Assembly (NCBI GenBank): GCA_016709545.1 | Contig: JADJMO010000037.1 | Location: 1-64,000, forward strand | Length of the DNA stretch: 64,000 nucleotides | DNA from: Myxococcales bacterium | Lineage (GTDB): Bacteria > Myxococcota_A > Polyangia > Polyangiales > JADJMO01 | Reading direction: 5' to 3' | In this document: positions 34,180-43,181 of the stretch, in pieces | Position numbering within the stretch: position 1 is the stretch's first letter | Layout of the letters: every line of letters starts with the position of its first letter | The notes under the pieces: model-generated | What the model saw: only the letters and a program-made list of their open reading frames with translations | What the model was told of the DNA's origin: nothing | Databases searched by the model: none | Program-made: the position numbers and the translations under genes

Positions 34180-35208
34180 CTAAAGCGCCCGGAACTGGAT
34201 GGGCAGAGGGCGCAGCAAGGCCTTGCCCGACCCTGGGAAGCGATCGATGTCGAAGAGCGCGTGCGCGGCGTCCCCGTATGTCTGAGTGTAGAGGATGAAG
34301 CTCAGCGTGGCGCATACCTGCTCGCCCGGACGAAGAACCAGGTATTCGCCGTCGAAACCGTAGTTAATGGACATATGAATGTCTGGGATCTTGCCGGGGG
34401 CTGGGTACGCGTTGGTCCGCAACTCCCCATGCTTCTTGAACTTCGTATTTGCGAACAGAGAATTCGTTGGTGCTGTTTCCGTTCCGGCCACACGATGCGT
34501 TGCCGTCTTGTCCCAGATCCAGATGCTGACCCGGTAGAACAGCCCCGCGAAGCCCCAGTCATCAGGCCCTCCCTCGCTCCTCCCCGAGACCCACCAGAAG
34601 TAGTTGTCGAAGTCCACCTCCAGCGGGATGTAGATCTGCGAGTGGTCGACCGCGATCGCCCACTCAGAATCGTACTTGGCACTCACCATGTAAAACGGGC
34701 TATGGAAGTCGTCGACGAGGGGATAGCCCTGCCCCGGGCGGTTCGATAGGCCGAAGCCCACTGCGAATTCATCATCGGTGCTCCGGTCGACGAACAGAGT
34801 CCTCAGTTTCTCGTCGGGCGTGAGCGTCGGACCACGAGCCTTCGTCCACGAGCAATTCTGGGGCACCCACTTTGAGGCGAATGCATTCGGGTTCCGAATC
34901 CGCGGCCTGTTGGCGCTCCATTCGCGGTCCGCGCGCGTCGACGTCGCCAAGTGGGCTTCGAGTTTGCCCATGCCCGACTCGTCGTAGAGGCAACGGCTCT
35001 GTTCCGCTATCGTGGCGGAGATCTCGCGAAACTTCTCGCGCTGCTCGCGCGACCGACGGCCGACTGCCTCAGCCGGGTCCAGACCGGCCTCTTTGTAGAG
35101 ACGGGTGCGTAGTGCCCGGGCTGCGCTCACGAGCGCAGCCCGGGCGGTAACCAGCTCGAACTCGGTTTCCTCGACCGGAGGGGGCGGACGCGCGTCGACA
35201 TTCTTCAT
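34180..35208 (-). CDS. Protein of unknown function, possibly acquired
   Basis: 342 aa, no signal peptide. The N-terminal 90 residues are helical (TARAALVSAARALRTRLYKE, REQREKFREISATIAEQS). Residues 100-342 are Trp/Tyr/Phe-rich beta (YFWWVSGRSEGG, GLFYRVSIWIWDKTATH, YDSEWAIAVDHSQIYIPLEV) like a lectin or jelly-roll domain. Codon third positions are noticeably less GC-rich than in core neighbours, which suggests transfer. I do not recognise the family. Confidence 0.6.
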   Translation of the reverse strand: MKNVDARPPPPVEETEFELVTARAALVSAARALRTRLYKEAGLDPAEAVGRRSREQREKFREISATIAEQSRCLYDESGMGKLEAHLATSTRADREWSANRPRIRNPNAFASKWVPQNCSWTKARGPTLTPDEKLRTLFVDRSTDDEFAVGFGLSNRPGQGYPLVDDFHSPFYMVSAKYDSEWAIAVDHSQIYIPLEVDFDNYFWWVSGRSEGGPDDWGFAGLFYRVSIWIWDKTATHRVAGTETAPTNSLFANTKFKKHGELRTNAYPAPGKIPDIHMSINYGFDGEYLVLRPGEQVCATLSFILYTQTYGDAAHALFDIDRFPGSGKALLRPLPIQFRAL

Positions 35209-35662
35209 GAGTACGTTGGCTCCTGCAGCCCGAGCCTACGCGACAGACGAGGATCATCAACACCCGAAGACGTCGCGGCGCGCCCGAGGCCGCCACAACC
35301 GGTCCGGACGGATGAGCGCAGACCGAGCGCAGGAGCCCTGACGCTCGGGCGGCCTCGGGCGGGATGGGTTGCGCGCTCTGGAGGACGGCACTGCGAAACG
35401 CGGCGCGAGCGGGTGGGCGAGTCCTTTCGGCCATCGTGGAGCGCCTCACCACGAAGACGGTTCGATCACCAAGCAGCCGATCTCCAGCCACGGAGCTGGC
35501 TCGGGCGGCGCTTCTCGATACTGCGTCGGATTCCCGTTTGTCTAGAAGACGTCGACGTAGCTGGTTCCCTGCAAGTTGCGCGACCCACACAATGCACAGT
35601 CGTGCAGCGCACAATCCGGACAGGCGAGCGCGCGGATCGAGCCTCGTTGAGGGTCAGGAGAA
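35209..35662. other. Intergenic region sharing blocks with 45.68-45.99 kb
   Basis: 454 bp upstream of the kinase operon with no supported gene. The palindrome at 35593 and following sequence are repeated at 45.68 kb, which suggests a conserved control region. Confidence 0.4.
35593..35606. promoter_or_regulatory. Palindrome TGCACAGTCGTGCA, possible operator
   Basis: Inverted repeat TGCAC-AGTC-GTGCA 57 bp before the small ORF at 35663. The identical 14-mer lies at 45684-45697, 83 bp upstream of the luxR-type gene. A shared operator is inferred, not shown. Confidence 0.35.
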
Positions 35663-35791
35663 ATGACTATGGCTGCCGGTACGACCAAATGGCCCAATGG
35701 CGCTGTGGGAACTGGTGGTAGTCAAGAGCGCTCGCGGACTCTGGCGTGGGCTTGTCCGGTGACCAGCAATCCGTCCCGAGGCCGGTCATGA
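35663..35791 (+). CDS. Small ORF coupled to the Ser/Thr kinase
   Basis: 42 aa, start MTMAAGTTKWPNGAVGTGG. It has an AGGAG site 2-7 nt upstream and a stop that overlaps the kinase ATG (ATGA at 35788). A second copy at 45958 begins MTMAAATSQWPNATVGDG: 5' nucleotide differences change amino acids conservatively (G/A, T/S, K/Q), and WPN is kept. This supports translation, as a leader peptide for coupling or a real small protein. It is too short for domain assignment. Confidence 0.45.
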   Translation: MTMAAGTTKWPNGAVGTGGSQERSRTLAWACPVTSNPSRGRS

Positions 35792-37336
35792 CCGCACCCG
35801 TGAAGCCCGGAGACGTGCTGGCAGAGAAGTTCCTGGTGGACAAGGTGCTCGGTCAGGGCGGCATGGGCGTCGTGGTGGCCGCGCGTCACGTCGATCTCGA
35901 CGAGCGGGTGGCCATCAAGTTCCTCCTCCCCGAGTTCGCGACCAACACGGACGTGGTCGCGCGCTTCCTCCGGGAGGGGAAGGCCGCGGTGCGGATCCGC
36001 AGCGAGCACGTCGCGCGGGTCATCGACGTGGGGCGCCTCGCCAACGGCTCGCCGTACATGGTGATGGAGTACCTGGACGGGTGCGACCTGAGCGAACTCG
36101 TCCGCGAGCGTGGGCCACTCCCCGTCGCCGAGACCGCGCTCTACGTGCTGCAGGCCTGCGAGGCACTCGCCGAGGCGCACGCACAGGGGATCGTCCATCG
36201 CGACCTGAAGCCGCCGAATCTCTTCCTCACGCATCGCGCGGATCGCTCGCCGTGTGTGAAGGTGCTCGACTTCGGCATCGCCAAGTTCTCGTCGGGTGAC
36301 GGCGCCGCGGCGTCGATGACCAAGACCAACGGCATGATGGGCTCCGGATTCTACATGTCGCCCGAGCAGCTAAGGTCGTCGAAGGACGTCGACGCTCGGA
36401 CGGACATCTGGTCGCTCGGCGTCGTCCTCTTCGAGTTGCTTACTGGCAAGCCGCCCTTCCTGGCCGAGGACTTCCGGGCAGCTCGTGGCGCAGATCCTGG
36501 AGGCGCCGCCGACGACATTGCGGAGCCTCCGGCCCGACGCCCCGGCCGAGCTCGAGGCGGTGATCGAGTGCTGCCTCGACAAGCGACGCGATGGTCGATT
36601 CACGACGGTCGCGGGGCTGGCCGGCGCGCTGCTGCCGTTCGCGGGACCGAAGGGCAAGGTCTCGGTCGAGCGCATCTCGACGATCCTCGACGTCCAGCTC
36701 GGAGCGGGAGCCATTTCGGAGCGCGCCGCTCACGGGTCCGAGAGAGCCCCCGCCAAGCCCGGCGCGGTTGCCGCTACCATCACGGACTCCGGCTGGGGAC
36801 GAACCCGACACGACGAGGCGACGATCCCTGCGCGCAAGAGCAGAGGCCCCCTGTTCGCGCTCGTCGCGGCCTTCATGTTCGTCGGAATCGGGACTGCTGC
36901 CGTCCTCTTGCGTGGCGACAAGGCGCCGGTCACTTCCGCGAGCACCGTGACGGAAGCCGCGTCCAAGGAGACACCCAAGGAAGGAGACCCGGCGGCGAAG
37001 GCGAAGATCGCTGCGAAGACCGCCAAGGCCGCAGACAGCGAGGTACCGCCGCCTCCCCCGGTGCAAGCCACCACAGCGACCACGGCCGCGACAGCTGTGG
37101 CAGTCGTGCCGACTGCAACGGTGGCCAAGCCGGTCAAGGCCACGCCCGATTGCGCGCCTGGGAAGCCGAACGCCGCCGGCCAGTGCGACTGCCCGACGAC
37201 CCATGACGCCGAGCTGGTGGCGGGCGTCGCGAAGTGCGTGATGAAGCCGGAGAAGAAGAAGCCGAGCGTCAACTGCGACCCGCCCACCTTCGTCGGTCCC
37301 GATGGCCTCGAGCACTACAAGCCGGAATGCAAATGA
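35788..37336 (+). CDS. Hanks-type Ser/Thr protein kinase, membrane-anchored (frameshifted)
   Basis: About 515 aa if repaired. The kinase domain (about 15-270) has LGQGGMG (P-loop), VAIKFL, HRDLKPPNLFL (catalytic), KVLDFGIAKF (DFG) and GSGFYMSPEQL. The frame shifts at about 36472-36478, within the last kinase lobe, and continues as LEAPPTTLRSLRPDAP. Then come a Pro/Ala juxtamembrane segment, one TM helix (LFALVAAFMFVGIGTAAVLL), a Thr/Ala/Lys-rich linker and a Cys-containing C-terminal segment (CAPGKPNAAGQCDCP). One extra base is indicated. It is coupled upstream to the small ORF and downstream (ATGA) to the PEGA gene. Confidence 0.8.
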
Positions 37337-38208
37337 AGCTCCACACCGCCCGTCTTGCGCAGTCCCTGGCAGCGCTCGGCGCGCTCGCCGTCCTCACAGC
37401 CTCGATGGCCCGTGCCGACGACGCCTGCGACACCCAGTTCGTCGAAGGCCAGAAGTCCGAGAAGGCGGGCAAGTTGCTGGAGGCGCTCGATGCGTTCACA
37501 GCGTGCGCGGCCGTGAGCTGTGGCACCAACATGAGCAACAGCTGCAACAAGCGGCGCGCAACGGTCGCCGAGAAGATCCCAAGCGTGGTCGTCGTCGCGA
37601 CCGAGGGGTCGAAGTCGCTGTCGAAGGTAACGGTGTCGATGGACGGCGCCCCCATCGCGGCGGACGGCAAGGCCGTGTCCGTGAATCCGGGCCCGCACAC
37701 GTTCAAGTTCGTGACAGCCGACGGTCGCTCGAAGACGGTCGAGGCCGTCGTCGTCGAGGGGAAGAAGTCCCAGGAGGTCTCTGCGAGCTTCGACCCGGTC
37801 GGGGGCAGCGGCCCGACGAACGGCGCCGCTCCGACGGGCCGGCTCTCGATCGTGGCCGGCCCAGAGGATGCGATTCTGGTCGACGGGAAGACAGTCGGCA
37901 TCGGTCGCTTCGACGGCCCGCTGCCCGTTGGCGGGCACACGGTGCGCGTGACCGGCAGCGGGAAGAAGCCGTACGAGACGCAGGTGGAGCTCGCGGCGGG
38001 CGCGACGCGAACGCTGGACGTGACGCTCGAGAAGGAGAAGAGCTCGGGGGTTCCGACGTGGCTGTGGATCGCCGGAGGGACGGTCGTGGTCGGAGGCCTC
38101 GCGGTGGGCGGGTACTTCCTGTTCAAGCCCGGGGACACACCCGCGAGCCCGGCCACCGGCCGGCTTGAGACGCTGCAACTCAAGGGCTTTTCGGGAGTGA
38201 GGTTCTGA
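37333..38208 (+). CDS. PEGA-domain protein with C-terminal membrane helix
   Basis: 291 aa. Signal peptide (LAALGALAVLTASMARA), a Cys-containing helical segment (CDTQFVEGQKSEKAGKLLEA), and two PEGA-like beta modules (KVTVSMDGAPIAADGKAVSV, GPHTFKFVTADG; then LSIVAGPEDAILVDGKTVG, LPVGGHTVRVTGSGKKPYE). It ends with a TM helix (WLWIAGGTVVVGGLAVGGYF). PEGA proteins beside Hanks kinases occur throughout myxobacteria and may sense or scaffold at the surface. 149 bp of it (37630-37778) are duplicated at 46098-46246. Confidence 0.75.
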   Translation: MKLHTARLAQSLAALGALAVLTASMARADDACDTQFVEGQKSEKAGKLLEALDAFTACAAVSCGTNMSNSCNKRRATVAEKIPSVVVVATEGSKSLSKVTVSMDGAPIAADGKAVSVNPGPHTFKFVTADGRSKTVEAVVVEGKKSQEVSASFDPVGGSGPTNGAAPTGRLSIVAGPEDAILVDGKTVGIGRFDGPLPVGGHTVRVTGSGKKPYETQVELAAGATRTLDVTLEKEKSSGVPTWLWIAGGTVVVGGLAVGGYFLFKPGDTPASPATGRLETLQLKGFSGVRF

Positions 38209-38209
38209 G

Positions 38210-39517
38210 ATGCACAGGAGCGCGAAGTGGGCGGTTGCCGGGGTTGCGGCGCTGGCGATCGGCGCGGCGGCGCTCGAGGCCTGCAGCACGAAGAAGCCGA
38301 ACGGCGGGCTCGTCGTGTCGATCGCCACGGACGGGAAGATCCCGATCGACAAGCTCAAGGTCACGATCCGGCAGGTCGATGCGCGCGGTGCTGGGACGGT
38401 CAACGAGGTGGTTCGGAGCTGCCAGGTCACTTCCGACTGCCCTCTGCCGACGACGCTGGGGGTCATCTCCAACGGCGATCCGACCGCCTCGGTCGTCGTC
38501 ACGGCGATCGCCTACGACAAGAGCGGTGTGGTTCTCGACACCCGCACGCACACCGTCACTTCGGTGCCGGTCGACCGGACGGCCAATCTGGTGATCGTGC
38601 TCTCGGCCAGCTGCGCGGCGCAGGCGAGTGCCGATGGCACGTCGAAGTGCGCGGAGGGGCTGACGTGCGATCCGGCGACGGGTGGCTGCACGTCGGCGAC
38701 GAAGTCGGCGGCAGGGTTGCCGGAGTACGTGCCGGGGAGCGAGTACGACGTGGGGGTGCCTGAGGTGTCCACGACCGACACTGGCTCGACCGACACCGCG
38801 ACGGACGGAGGTACGGACACCGGTGGTGACACAGGCGGTTGGGACACTCACGGTGCCGACACCGGTGGGGACATTGGCTGCATGGACGAGGCGTTGGCCA
38901 CGACGTGCTCCAGTGGAAGGTGCGGGACCCAGACCAACAACTGCAAGAAGACGGTGACGTGCCCGACGACCGCTTGCACCGCCCCGCAGTCCTGTGGTGG
39001 TGGGGGCACCCCGAATCTGTGCGGCGGTTGCGATTGGACCAGCACCTATCCCGCGGCCGCCGGCTGCCCGAGCGGCAACCATGCGTGGCAGTGCTGGACT
39101 CCGCCGGCGATCGGCAACCGCACGGTGGACTTCAATGTCCTCACGCTGTGCGGCGACAACGTCATCAAGGACACCAAGACCGGCCTCATGTGGGCGCAGA
39201 ACGAGGAGCCAGCGGCAAGCTGGGCGACCGCCAAGGCCCAATGCACTGCCTCGCGGCGCGGCGGATTCGCCGATTGGAGGTTGCCGACGGCCATCGAGCT
39301 GCAGTCCATCGTCGACTACCTGAAGGCAACCACACCCTCCATCGACAGCAAGTTTCAAGGAAAGACAGTCGGGTCCACTCCGACGGGTGGGCCCATGTGG
39401 TCGTCGTCGTCGGCCGACGCCTTGTCTTCAGGCAACGCGTGGAGCGTCGGCTTCGGCCTCGGCGCCGTCGGCCCCAACGCCACGAGCCTTGCGCTCGGGG
39501 TCCGTTGTGTGCGTTGA
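38210..39517 (+). CDS. Lipoprotein with C-terminal DUF1566 (Lcl_C) domain
   Basis: 435 aa. Signal MHRSAKWAVAGVAALAIG with Cys at about residue 25 (EAC). A beta domain (about 30-140), a Thr/Asp/Gly linker (TDTATDGGTDTGGDTGG), a Cys-rich stretch and a DUF1566 domain (about 310-435): VIKDTKTGLMWAQ, ASWATAKAQC, GFADWRLPTAIELQSIVDY, LGVRCVR. DUF1566 has a C-type-lectin-like/FGE-like fold and occurs in surface adhesins. It starts 1 bp after the PEGA gene stop, in the same operon. Confidence 0.75.
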   Translation: MHRSAKWAVAGVAALAIGAAALEACSTKKPNGGLVVSIATDGKIPIDKLKVTIRQVDARGAGTVNEVVRSCQVTSDCPLPTTLGVISNGDPTASVVVTAIAYDKSGVVLDTRTHTVTSVPVDRTANLVIVLSASCAAQASADGTSKCAEGLTCDPATGGCTSATKSAAGLPEYVPGSEYDVGVPEVSTTDTGSTDTATDGGTDTGGDTGGWDTHGADTGGDIGCMDEALATTCSSGRCGTQTNNCKKTVTCPTTACTAPQSCGGGGTPNLCGGCDWTSTYPAAAGCPSGNHAWQCWTPPAIGNRTVDFNVLTLCGDNVIKDTKTGLMWAQNEEPAASWATAKAQCTASRRGGFADWRLPTAIELQSIVDYLKATTPSIDSKFQGKTVGSTPTGGPMWSSSSADALSSGNAWSVGFGLGAVGPNATSLALGVRCVR

Positions 39518-39661
39518 GGACGGGCTGATGATTCGATGAGTTGATGGATTGTCAGTCTGACCACGAAGCATCCCGATGAGCGCAACCTACGGCAAATTCC
39601 CCACCAGGCACGCAGCTCCTCCTCTTCGTGTGAGACCACCCCCGATCACAAGGCCAAGCCG

Positions 39662-40135
39662 ATGCAGTTTCTCTCCAGCACCATCCCCGTCGCGGCCATG
39701 GCGGTCGTCGTCACCTGGATGCCCGGCGCCCCTCGGGCCGACGCGCCGGCTGGCCGCTACACCGCCACCGCCGTCGGCAGTACACCAGCGGTCAAAGACA
39801 ATCTCACCGGCCTCACATGGATGCGCAACGAGCTGTCTGGAACCGGCTTCACCTGGGCCAACGCAAACACCGCGTGCACGGGTGGCTGGCGACTGCCGAA
39901 CGTCGTGGAGCTCAAGGGGATCGTGGATGATGTCCGGACTACGGCACCAACCATCGACACCACCTTCTTTCAAGGGCAAACGGTTGGGTCCACTCCGACA
40001 AGTGGGGCCATGTGGTCGTCGTCGGCCTACGCTTTGGTTTCGGGCAGCGCGTGGGCCGTCGTCTTCAACGTTGGCTACGTCACCACCTACACCACCATCG
40101 CGGGCAATACGTACGGGGTGCGTTGTGTGCGTTGA
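39662..40135 (+). CDS. Secreted DUF1566-domain protein
   Basis: 157 aa. Signal MQFLSSTIPVAAMAVVV, then nearly only a DUF1566 domain: VKDNLTGLTWMRNELSG, FTWANANTAC, GGWRLPNVVELKGIVDD, TYGVRCVR. It is a stripped-down relative of the preceding protein and shares GQTVGSTPTSGAMWSSS with it, so it probably arose by duplication. The left end of the IS element abuts its stop codon. Confidence 0.7.
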   Translation: MQFLSSTIPVAAMAVVVTWMPGAPRADAPAGRYTATAVGSTPAVKDNLTGLTWMRNELSGTGFTWANANTACTGGWRLPNVVELKGIVDDVRTTAPTIDTTFFQGQTVGSTPTSGAMWSSSAYALVSGSAWAVVFNVGYVTTYTTIAGNTYGVRCVR

Positions 40136-41777
40136 GCGTGGAGTTCGGGAGGCGACTGCATAGTGTTGCTATGAAGTCGGCCGTCGACGCTCGCGAGGCT
40201 TGAATTTGTGCTCGGCGCACTCGTCCAAGCGTTTGCTTATGACAACTCACACGAGGACGCCGAGCACCTGCAAGGTGCGTCGGGAATGGCTGGGGGGCAA
40301 GCGTGCATCGGGCAAGACGGGACAGCGGCGAGCCAGCCGGCGGCATCCATCGCGGACGACGACGGCGTGCACGGGGGGTCGATTGACCGGCTGTGCTGGA
40401 CTGCTTGCCTTCGGCGACTTCCTGTCGACGGAAGGCGTGGACCGCTGGGCAGCGGCGGCCTTCGGGCGGCTCAAGTCTTCGCCTAATCAAGTCTACTCCA
40501 TGGGCTTCCAGGTTCGCCTCCTCGTGGATCTGTTGGCGGCTGGCGAGACGCGTCCGTTCGGGCTCGAGGCCAGGGCGAGCGACCCGATGTTCCAGCACCA
40601 GTGTCACGGTCGCTTGCCGAGCGTCGACACGGTCTACGACGATCTCGCGCGGTTCGACGCCTTGGCGCTCGTCACGCTCGAAGACGCCGTGGTCGAGCAG
40701 GGCCTCAAGGGCCTGGCGCAGCTGCGCTCCGACGTCGTGCACCTCGACATCGACAGCAGCGTGCTCCCTCTGGCGGGAGAGCACGAGGGCGGCCTTCCTG
40801 GGCCTAATCCGAAGTTCCACGGCCGCCCCAGCTTTCACCCGCTGGTCGCCCGCATCGCCGAGACCAACATGGTCGTGGGTGGCCTGCTCCGCCCCGGCGA
40901 CCGCGCGTTCGGTCAGGACGACGCGACCACGGTCGGCGCCTGGGTCGCTCGCGTAAAGAAGCACCTGCGCAAGGGCGCCAGGTTGTGCGTGCGGATCGAC
41001 GCGGCCGCAGACTGCGCAGCCATCATCAAGGCGATACACGACGCCGGAGCCTTCTACGTCATCAAGGCCCGGTGCACCGCCGACGTCATCGGCAGCTTCT
41101 GGAGCGCGGCGTGGGAGACCCGAGACCGTGACGCTCACGGCGCGCCAACGCGCGAGGTCGCCGAGCTCGACTTCCGTCGCAAGATCTGGGACGACAACGG
41201 CCTCGACAGGGTCCGGGTGATCGCCGTCCAGTCGCGCGACCGTCAGGGCAAGCAGCTCGCTCTCTTCGGCGACGATCTCCACACAGCCCAGGTCTTCCTC
41301 ACCAACCGCTTCGACGAGGATGCCGACGACGTCGCGTGGGACTACGACCAGCGTGCCGGCATCGAGCCGCTGATCGCCGAGCTGAAGAACGCATGGGGCA
41401 TCGGCGACGCCACCGGCTACGCCTTCGCCGCCAACCACGCGCTCTTCCTGTTGAAGCTCCTGACCTACAACCTCCTCCGGCGCTTCGCTGCACATCACAC
41501 CCCGCGTCTCCGACGCTGCCGCACGGCCTGGCTCCGACGTGCGTTGATCACGGTGCCTGGCCAGCTGGTCACCTCCGGACGTCGACACCGACTGCTCGTA
41601 CCTCGTCACGCGCTCCGAAGCCCATCATGACTGCGAACAGACCGGAACTCTGTTGGGGGAAAGGGGGAGATCCATCCGCCACATCCCCGCGAACCAGCCG
41701 CCAGGCTCAACCCACTGGCCTCGTCAGGTCCGCGTTGCTGCGTCTGCCATGCGAGCCTTCGCTCCCGAATTCCACGC
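40136..41777 (+). mobile_element. IS1380-family insertion sequence
   Basis: 16-bp imperfect terminal inverted repeats (GCGTGGAGTTCGGGAG at 40136-40151; complement at 41762-41777, one mismatch) bound 1642 bp, a usual IS1380 size. One transposase gene fills it. I see no clear 4-bp target duplication (TTGA left, TGAG right), so one end may be slightly misplaced. The left end lies 1 nt after the stop of the DUF1566 gene. Confidence 0.7.
40239..41630 (+). CDS. IS1380-family transposase
   Basis: 463 aa from ATG 40239. DDE-type catalytic residues lie in VVHLDIDSSVLPLAGEHEGG (D), LCVRIDAAADC (D) and WDYDQRAGIEPLIAELKNAWG (E in the YxRxxxE motif). PNPKFHGRPSFHPLVARIAET and GGLLRPGDRAFG are family signatures. 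The frame is intact, so the element may be active. Confidence 0.9.
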   Translation: MTTHTRTPSTCKVRREWLGGKRASGKTGQRRASRRHPSRTTTACTGGRLTGCAGLLAFGDFLSTEGVDRWAAAAFGRLKSSPNQVYSMGFQVRLLVDLLAAGETRPFGLEARASDPMFQHQCHGRLPSVDTVYDDLARFDALALVTLEDAVVEQGLKGLAQLRSDVVHLDIDSSVLPLAGEHEGGLPGPNPKFHGRPSFHPLVARIAETNMVVGGLLRPGDRAFGQDDATTVGAWVARVKKHLRKGARLCVRIDAAADCAAIIKAIHDAGAFYVIKARCTADVIGSFWSAAWETRDRDAHGAPTREVAELDFRRKIWDDNGLDRVRVIAVQSRDRQGKQLALFGDDLHTAQVFLTNRFDEDADDVAWDYDQRAGIEPLIAELKNAWGIGDATGYAFAANHALFLLKLLTYNLLRRFAAHHTPRLRRCRTAWLRRALITVPGQLVTSGRRHRLLVPRHALRSPS

Positions 41778-42068
41778 TGAGGATGAGTTCATTCATTTCG
41801 ATCAATTGATATTTGAGTGATTGGATGGGTGGCAGTGAGAGAAAGAACTGGTCACTGGAAGCAGGAAGCTGACGTGCCTTCGGTCCACGTCGACTAGAGC
41901 CCGTGAGCGTGTACACCAGGGACCCCGACGCGCCGGCCGGAACATCGAGAACGCCGTCCTCAGCGGCGCCAAGTCCGGGCCTTGCCGTGATGGGAGGGCG
42001 AGACGAACGAACCGCATCTCACGTGAACCATTGATTGAACCAAGCCCACGCTCGTCGGAGGCTGGCAG
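41778..42068. other. Intergenic, no gene recognised
   Basis: 291 bp right of the IS, AT-richer than the neighbours near 41780-41820. Only short frames without support. Confidence 0.4.
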
Positions 42069-42365
42069 GTGTTGCGGGTTCCGCTTGAGTCGATCGTTCG
42101 TCTTCTTGCGTACTTCGCGCAGAGCCGTGGTGCTTCCACAATCTCAGTCGCTCAGGTGAACGTCCTCGTAGCGGAGTTGCTCGTCGGGCAGCGCGCCCTC
42201 TGGCAGGCGTTCGTGGACGGGCTGGTGACGCAGGACGAGGTGCTGAACGCAGTCCTCGATCGATTCGCGATAGCTGCCTTTCGGGCAGTCGAGAGCGAGC
42301 CGTCGAGCGAACAGTGGGCCGCGTTGCGCGAGGACCTCGGTCGCCAGCTGTTCCCCTCGACTTGA
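42069..42365 (+). CDS. Small helical protein of unknown function
   Basis: 98 aa, helical (ESIVRLLAYFAQSR, VAQVNVLVAELLVGQRALWQAFVDGLV, QDEVLNAVLDRFAIAAFRAVE). No signal or TM helix. It begins with TTG; a later in-frame start is possible. The AraC remnant follows in the same frame right after its stop. Family unknown. Confidence 0.45.
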   Translation: MLRVPLESIVRLLAYFAQSRGASTISVAQVNVLVAELLVGQRALWQAFVDGLVTQDEVLNAVLDRFAIAAFRAVESEPSSEQWAALREDLGRQLFPST

Positions 42366-42720
42366 CGACACCTAGCCGTCGCCAACCTCATCCGTAGCTG
42401 TCCACCAGTTGCCCAGCTCCTCGTCACGCGGCGTTGCGGGCGCGACGACCTGCGCGAGGCCCTCGGCGACGCCCTCGCACCCCCGCAGCGCCGAGTCGAC
42501 GAACGCTTGCTCCGGGCCCTCGAGGCGATCGACGCGGAGGGGCTTTCCGTGGCCGACGCCGCCGCGCGGGCCGGGCTCTCCGAGAGCCGGATGACGCACC
42601 TCACGACGGAGACGCTCGGCGCGCCGCCCCGGGTCTGGCGCGCGTGGTTCAAGCTCCAGCGCGCGATCCGTGAGGCAGCACTCGGCACGGCGAACCTCAC
42701 GCAGGCCGCGCACCGCGCGC
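42366..42720 (+). pseudogene. AraC-family regulator remnant
   Basis: Open frame without a start, reading LIRSCPPVAQLLVTRRCG and then an AraC-type HTH: IDAEGLSVADAAARAGLSES, RMTHLTTETLGAPPRVWRAW, FKLQRAIREAAL and LTQAAH. The second helix-turn-helix is cut where the 88-bp block (42722-42811) begins. The sensor domain is missing. Confidence 0.6.
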
Positions 42721-42721
42721 T

Positions 42722-42811
42722 GGCTCGAACGAACCCTAGAAAACCAGCAGATCGCGCGAGATCGCCGCCGTTCTTCCAGGGGTTCGTTCAAATCCTCTCG
42801 CCCCGACCACT
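42722..42811 (+). repeat. 88-bp block ending in a tRNA-Pro 3' end
   Basis: Near-identical to 28481-28570. GAACGAACCC and GGGGTTCGTTC form an inverted pair; the last 21 nt (42789-42809) equal the tRNA-Pro 3' terminus including CCA. It looks like an attachment-site scar. Confidence 0.8.
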
Positions 42812-42905
42812 GTCGGTGGATCTGCCGAAAAATCGGGCTTTCGCGTCAGGCGGTGGGGTTCGTTGCCCTCACGTGTGAGCCTTGCGAAGTCACGCAGGGA
42901 CCTGG

Positions 42906-43181
42906 CTACGCATGCTCTCGGTCGGCGTAGGGGGTTCGAGTGACCTTCGAGCCCCAGTTCTCGTAGGTCTTGGTGAGCTTCCCATCGGCATCGAGGATGC
43001 CCGCCTTCTTCAGGATGGCGACCTTCTCGTCGTCGGTCCCACGCCGAAGGGCGTCGAGGAGCACGTCAGGAGACCAAGCCCCTGTCGGGGCCTGACGCCC
43101 TGCGACCAGAACGCCCTTCTTGCCGGGCCGGGCAGCCTTCGCCCTCGCCTCGGTGGCCTTCTTCTTAGTCGTCTTTGCCAT
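42906..43181 (-). CDS. Small basic protein, putative partner of the ART-like gene
   Basis: 91 aa. A Lys/Ala-rich N-terminus (MAKTTKKKATEARAKAARPGKKG), then SPDVLLDALRRGTDDEKVAILKKAGILDADGKL and a short C-terminus. Its start overlaps the end of the upstream gene by 17 bp, so both are co-transcribed. Size, charge and position suit an antitoxin or accessory protein; no homologous family recognised. Confidence 0.5.
   Translation of the reverse strand: MAKTTKKKATEARAKAARPGKKGVLVAGRQAPTGAWSPDVLLDALRRGTDDEKVAILKKAGILDADGKLTKTYENWGSKVTRTPYADREHA

Noticed and set aside
36472..36478. Programmed frameshift in the kinase gene
   Set aside because: No slippery heptamer or downstream structure seen, and similar single-base breaks affect five other genes.
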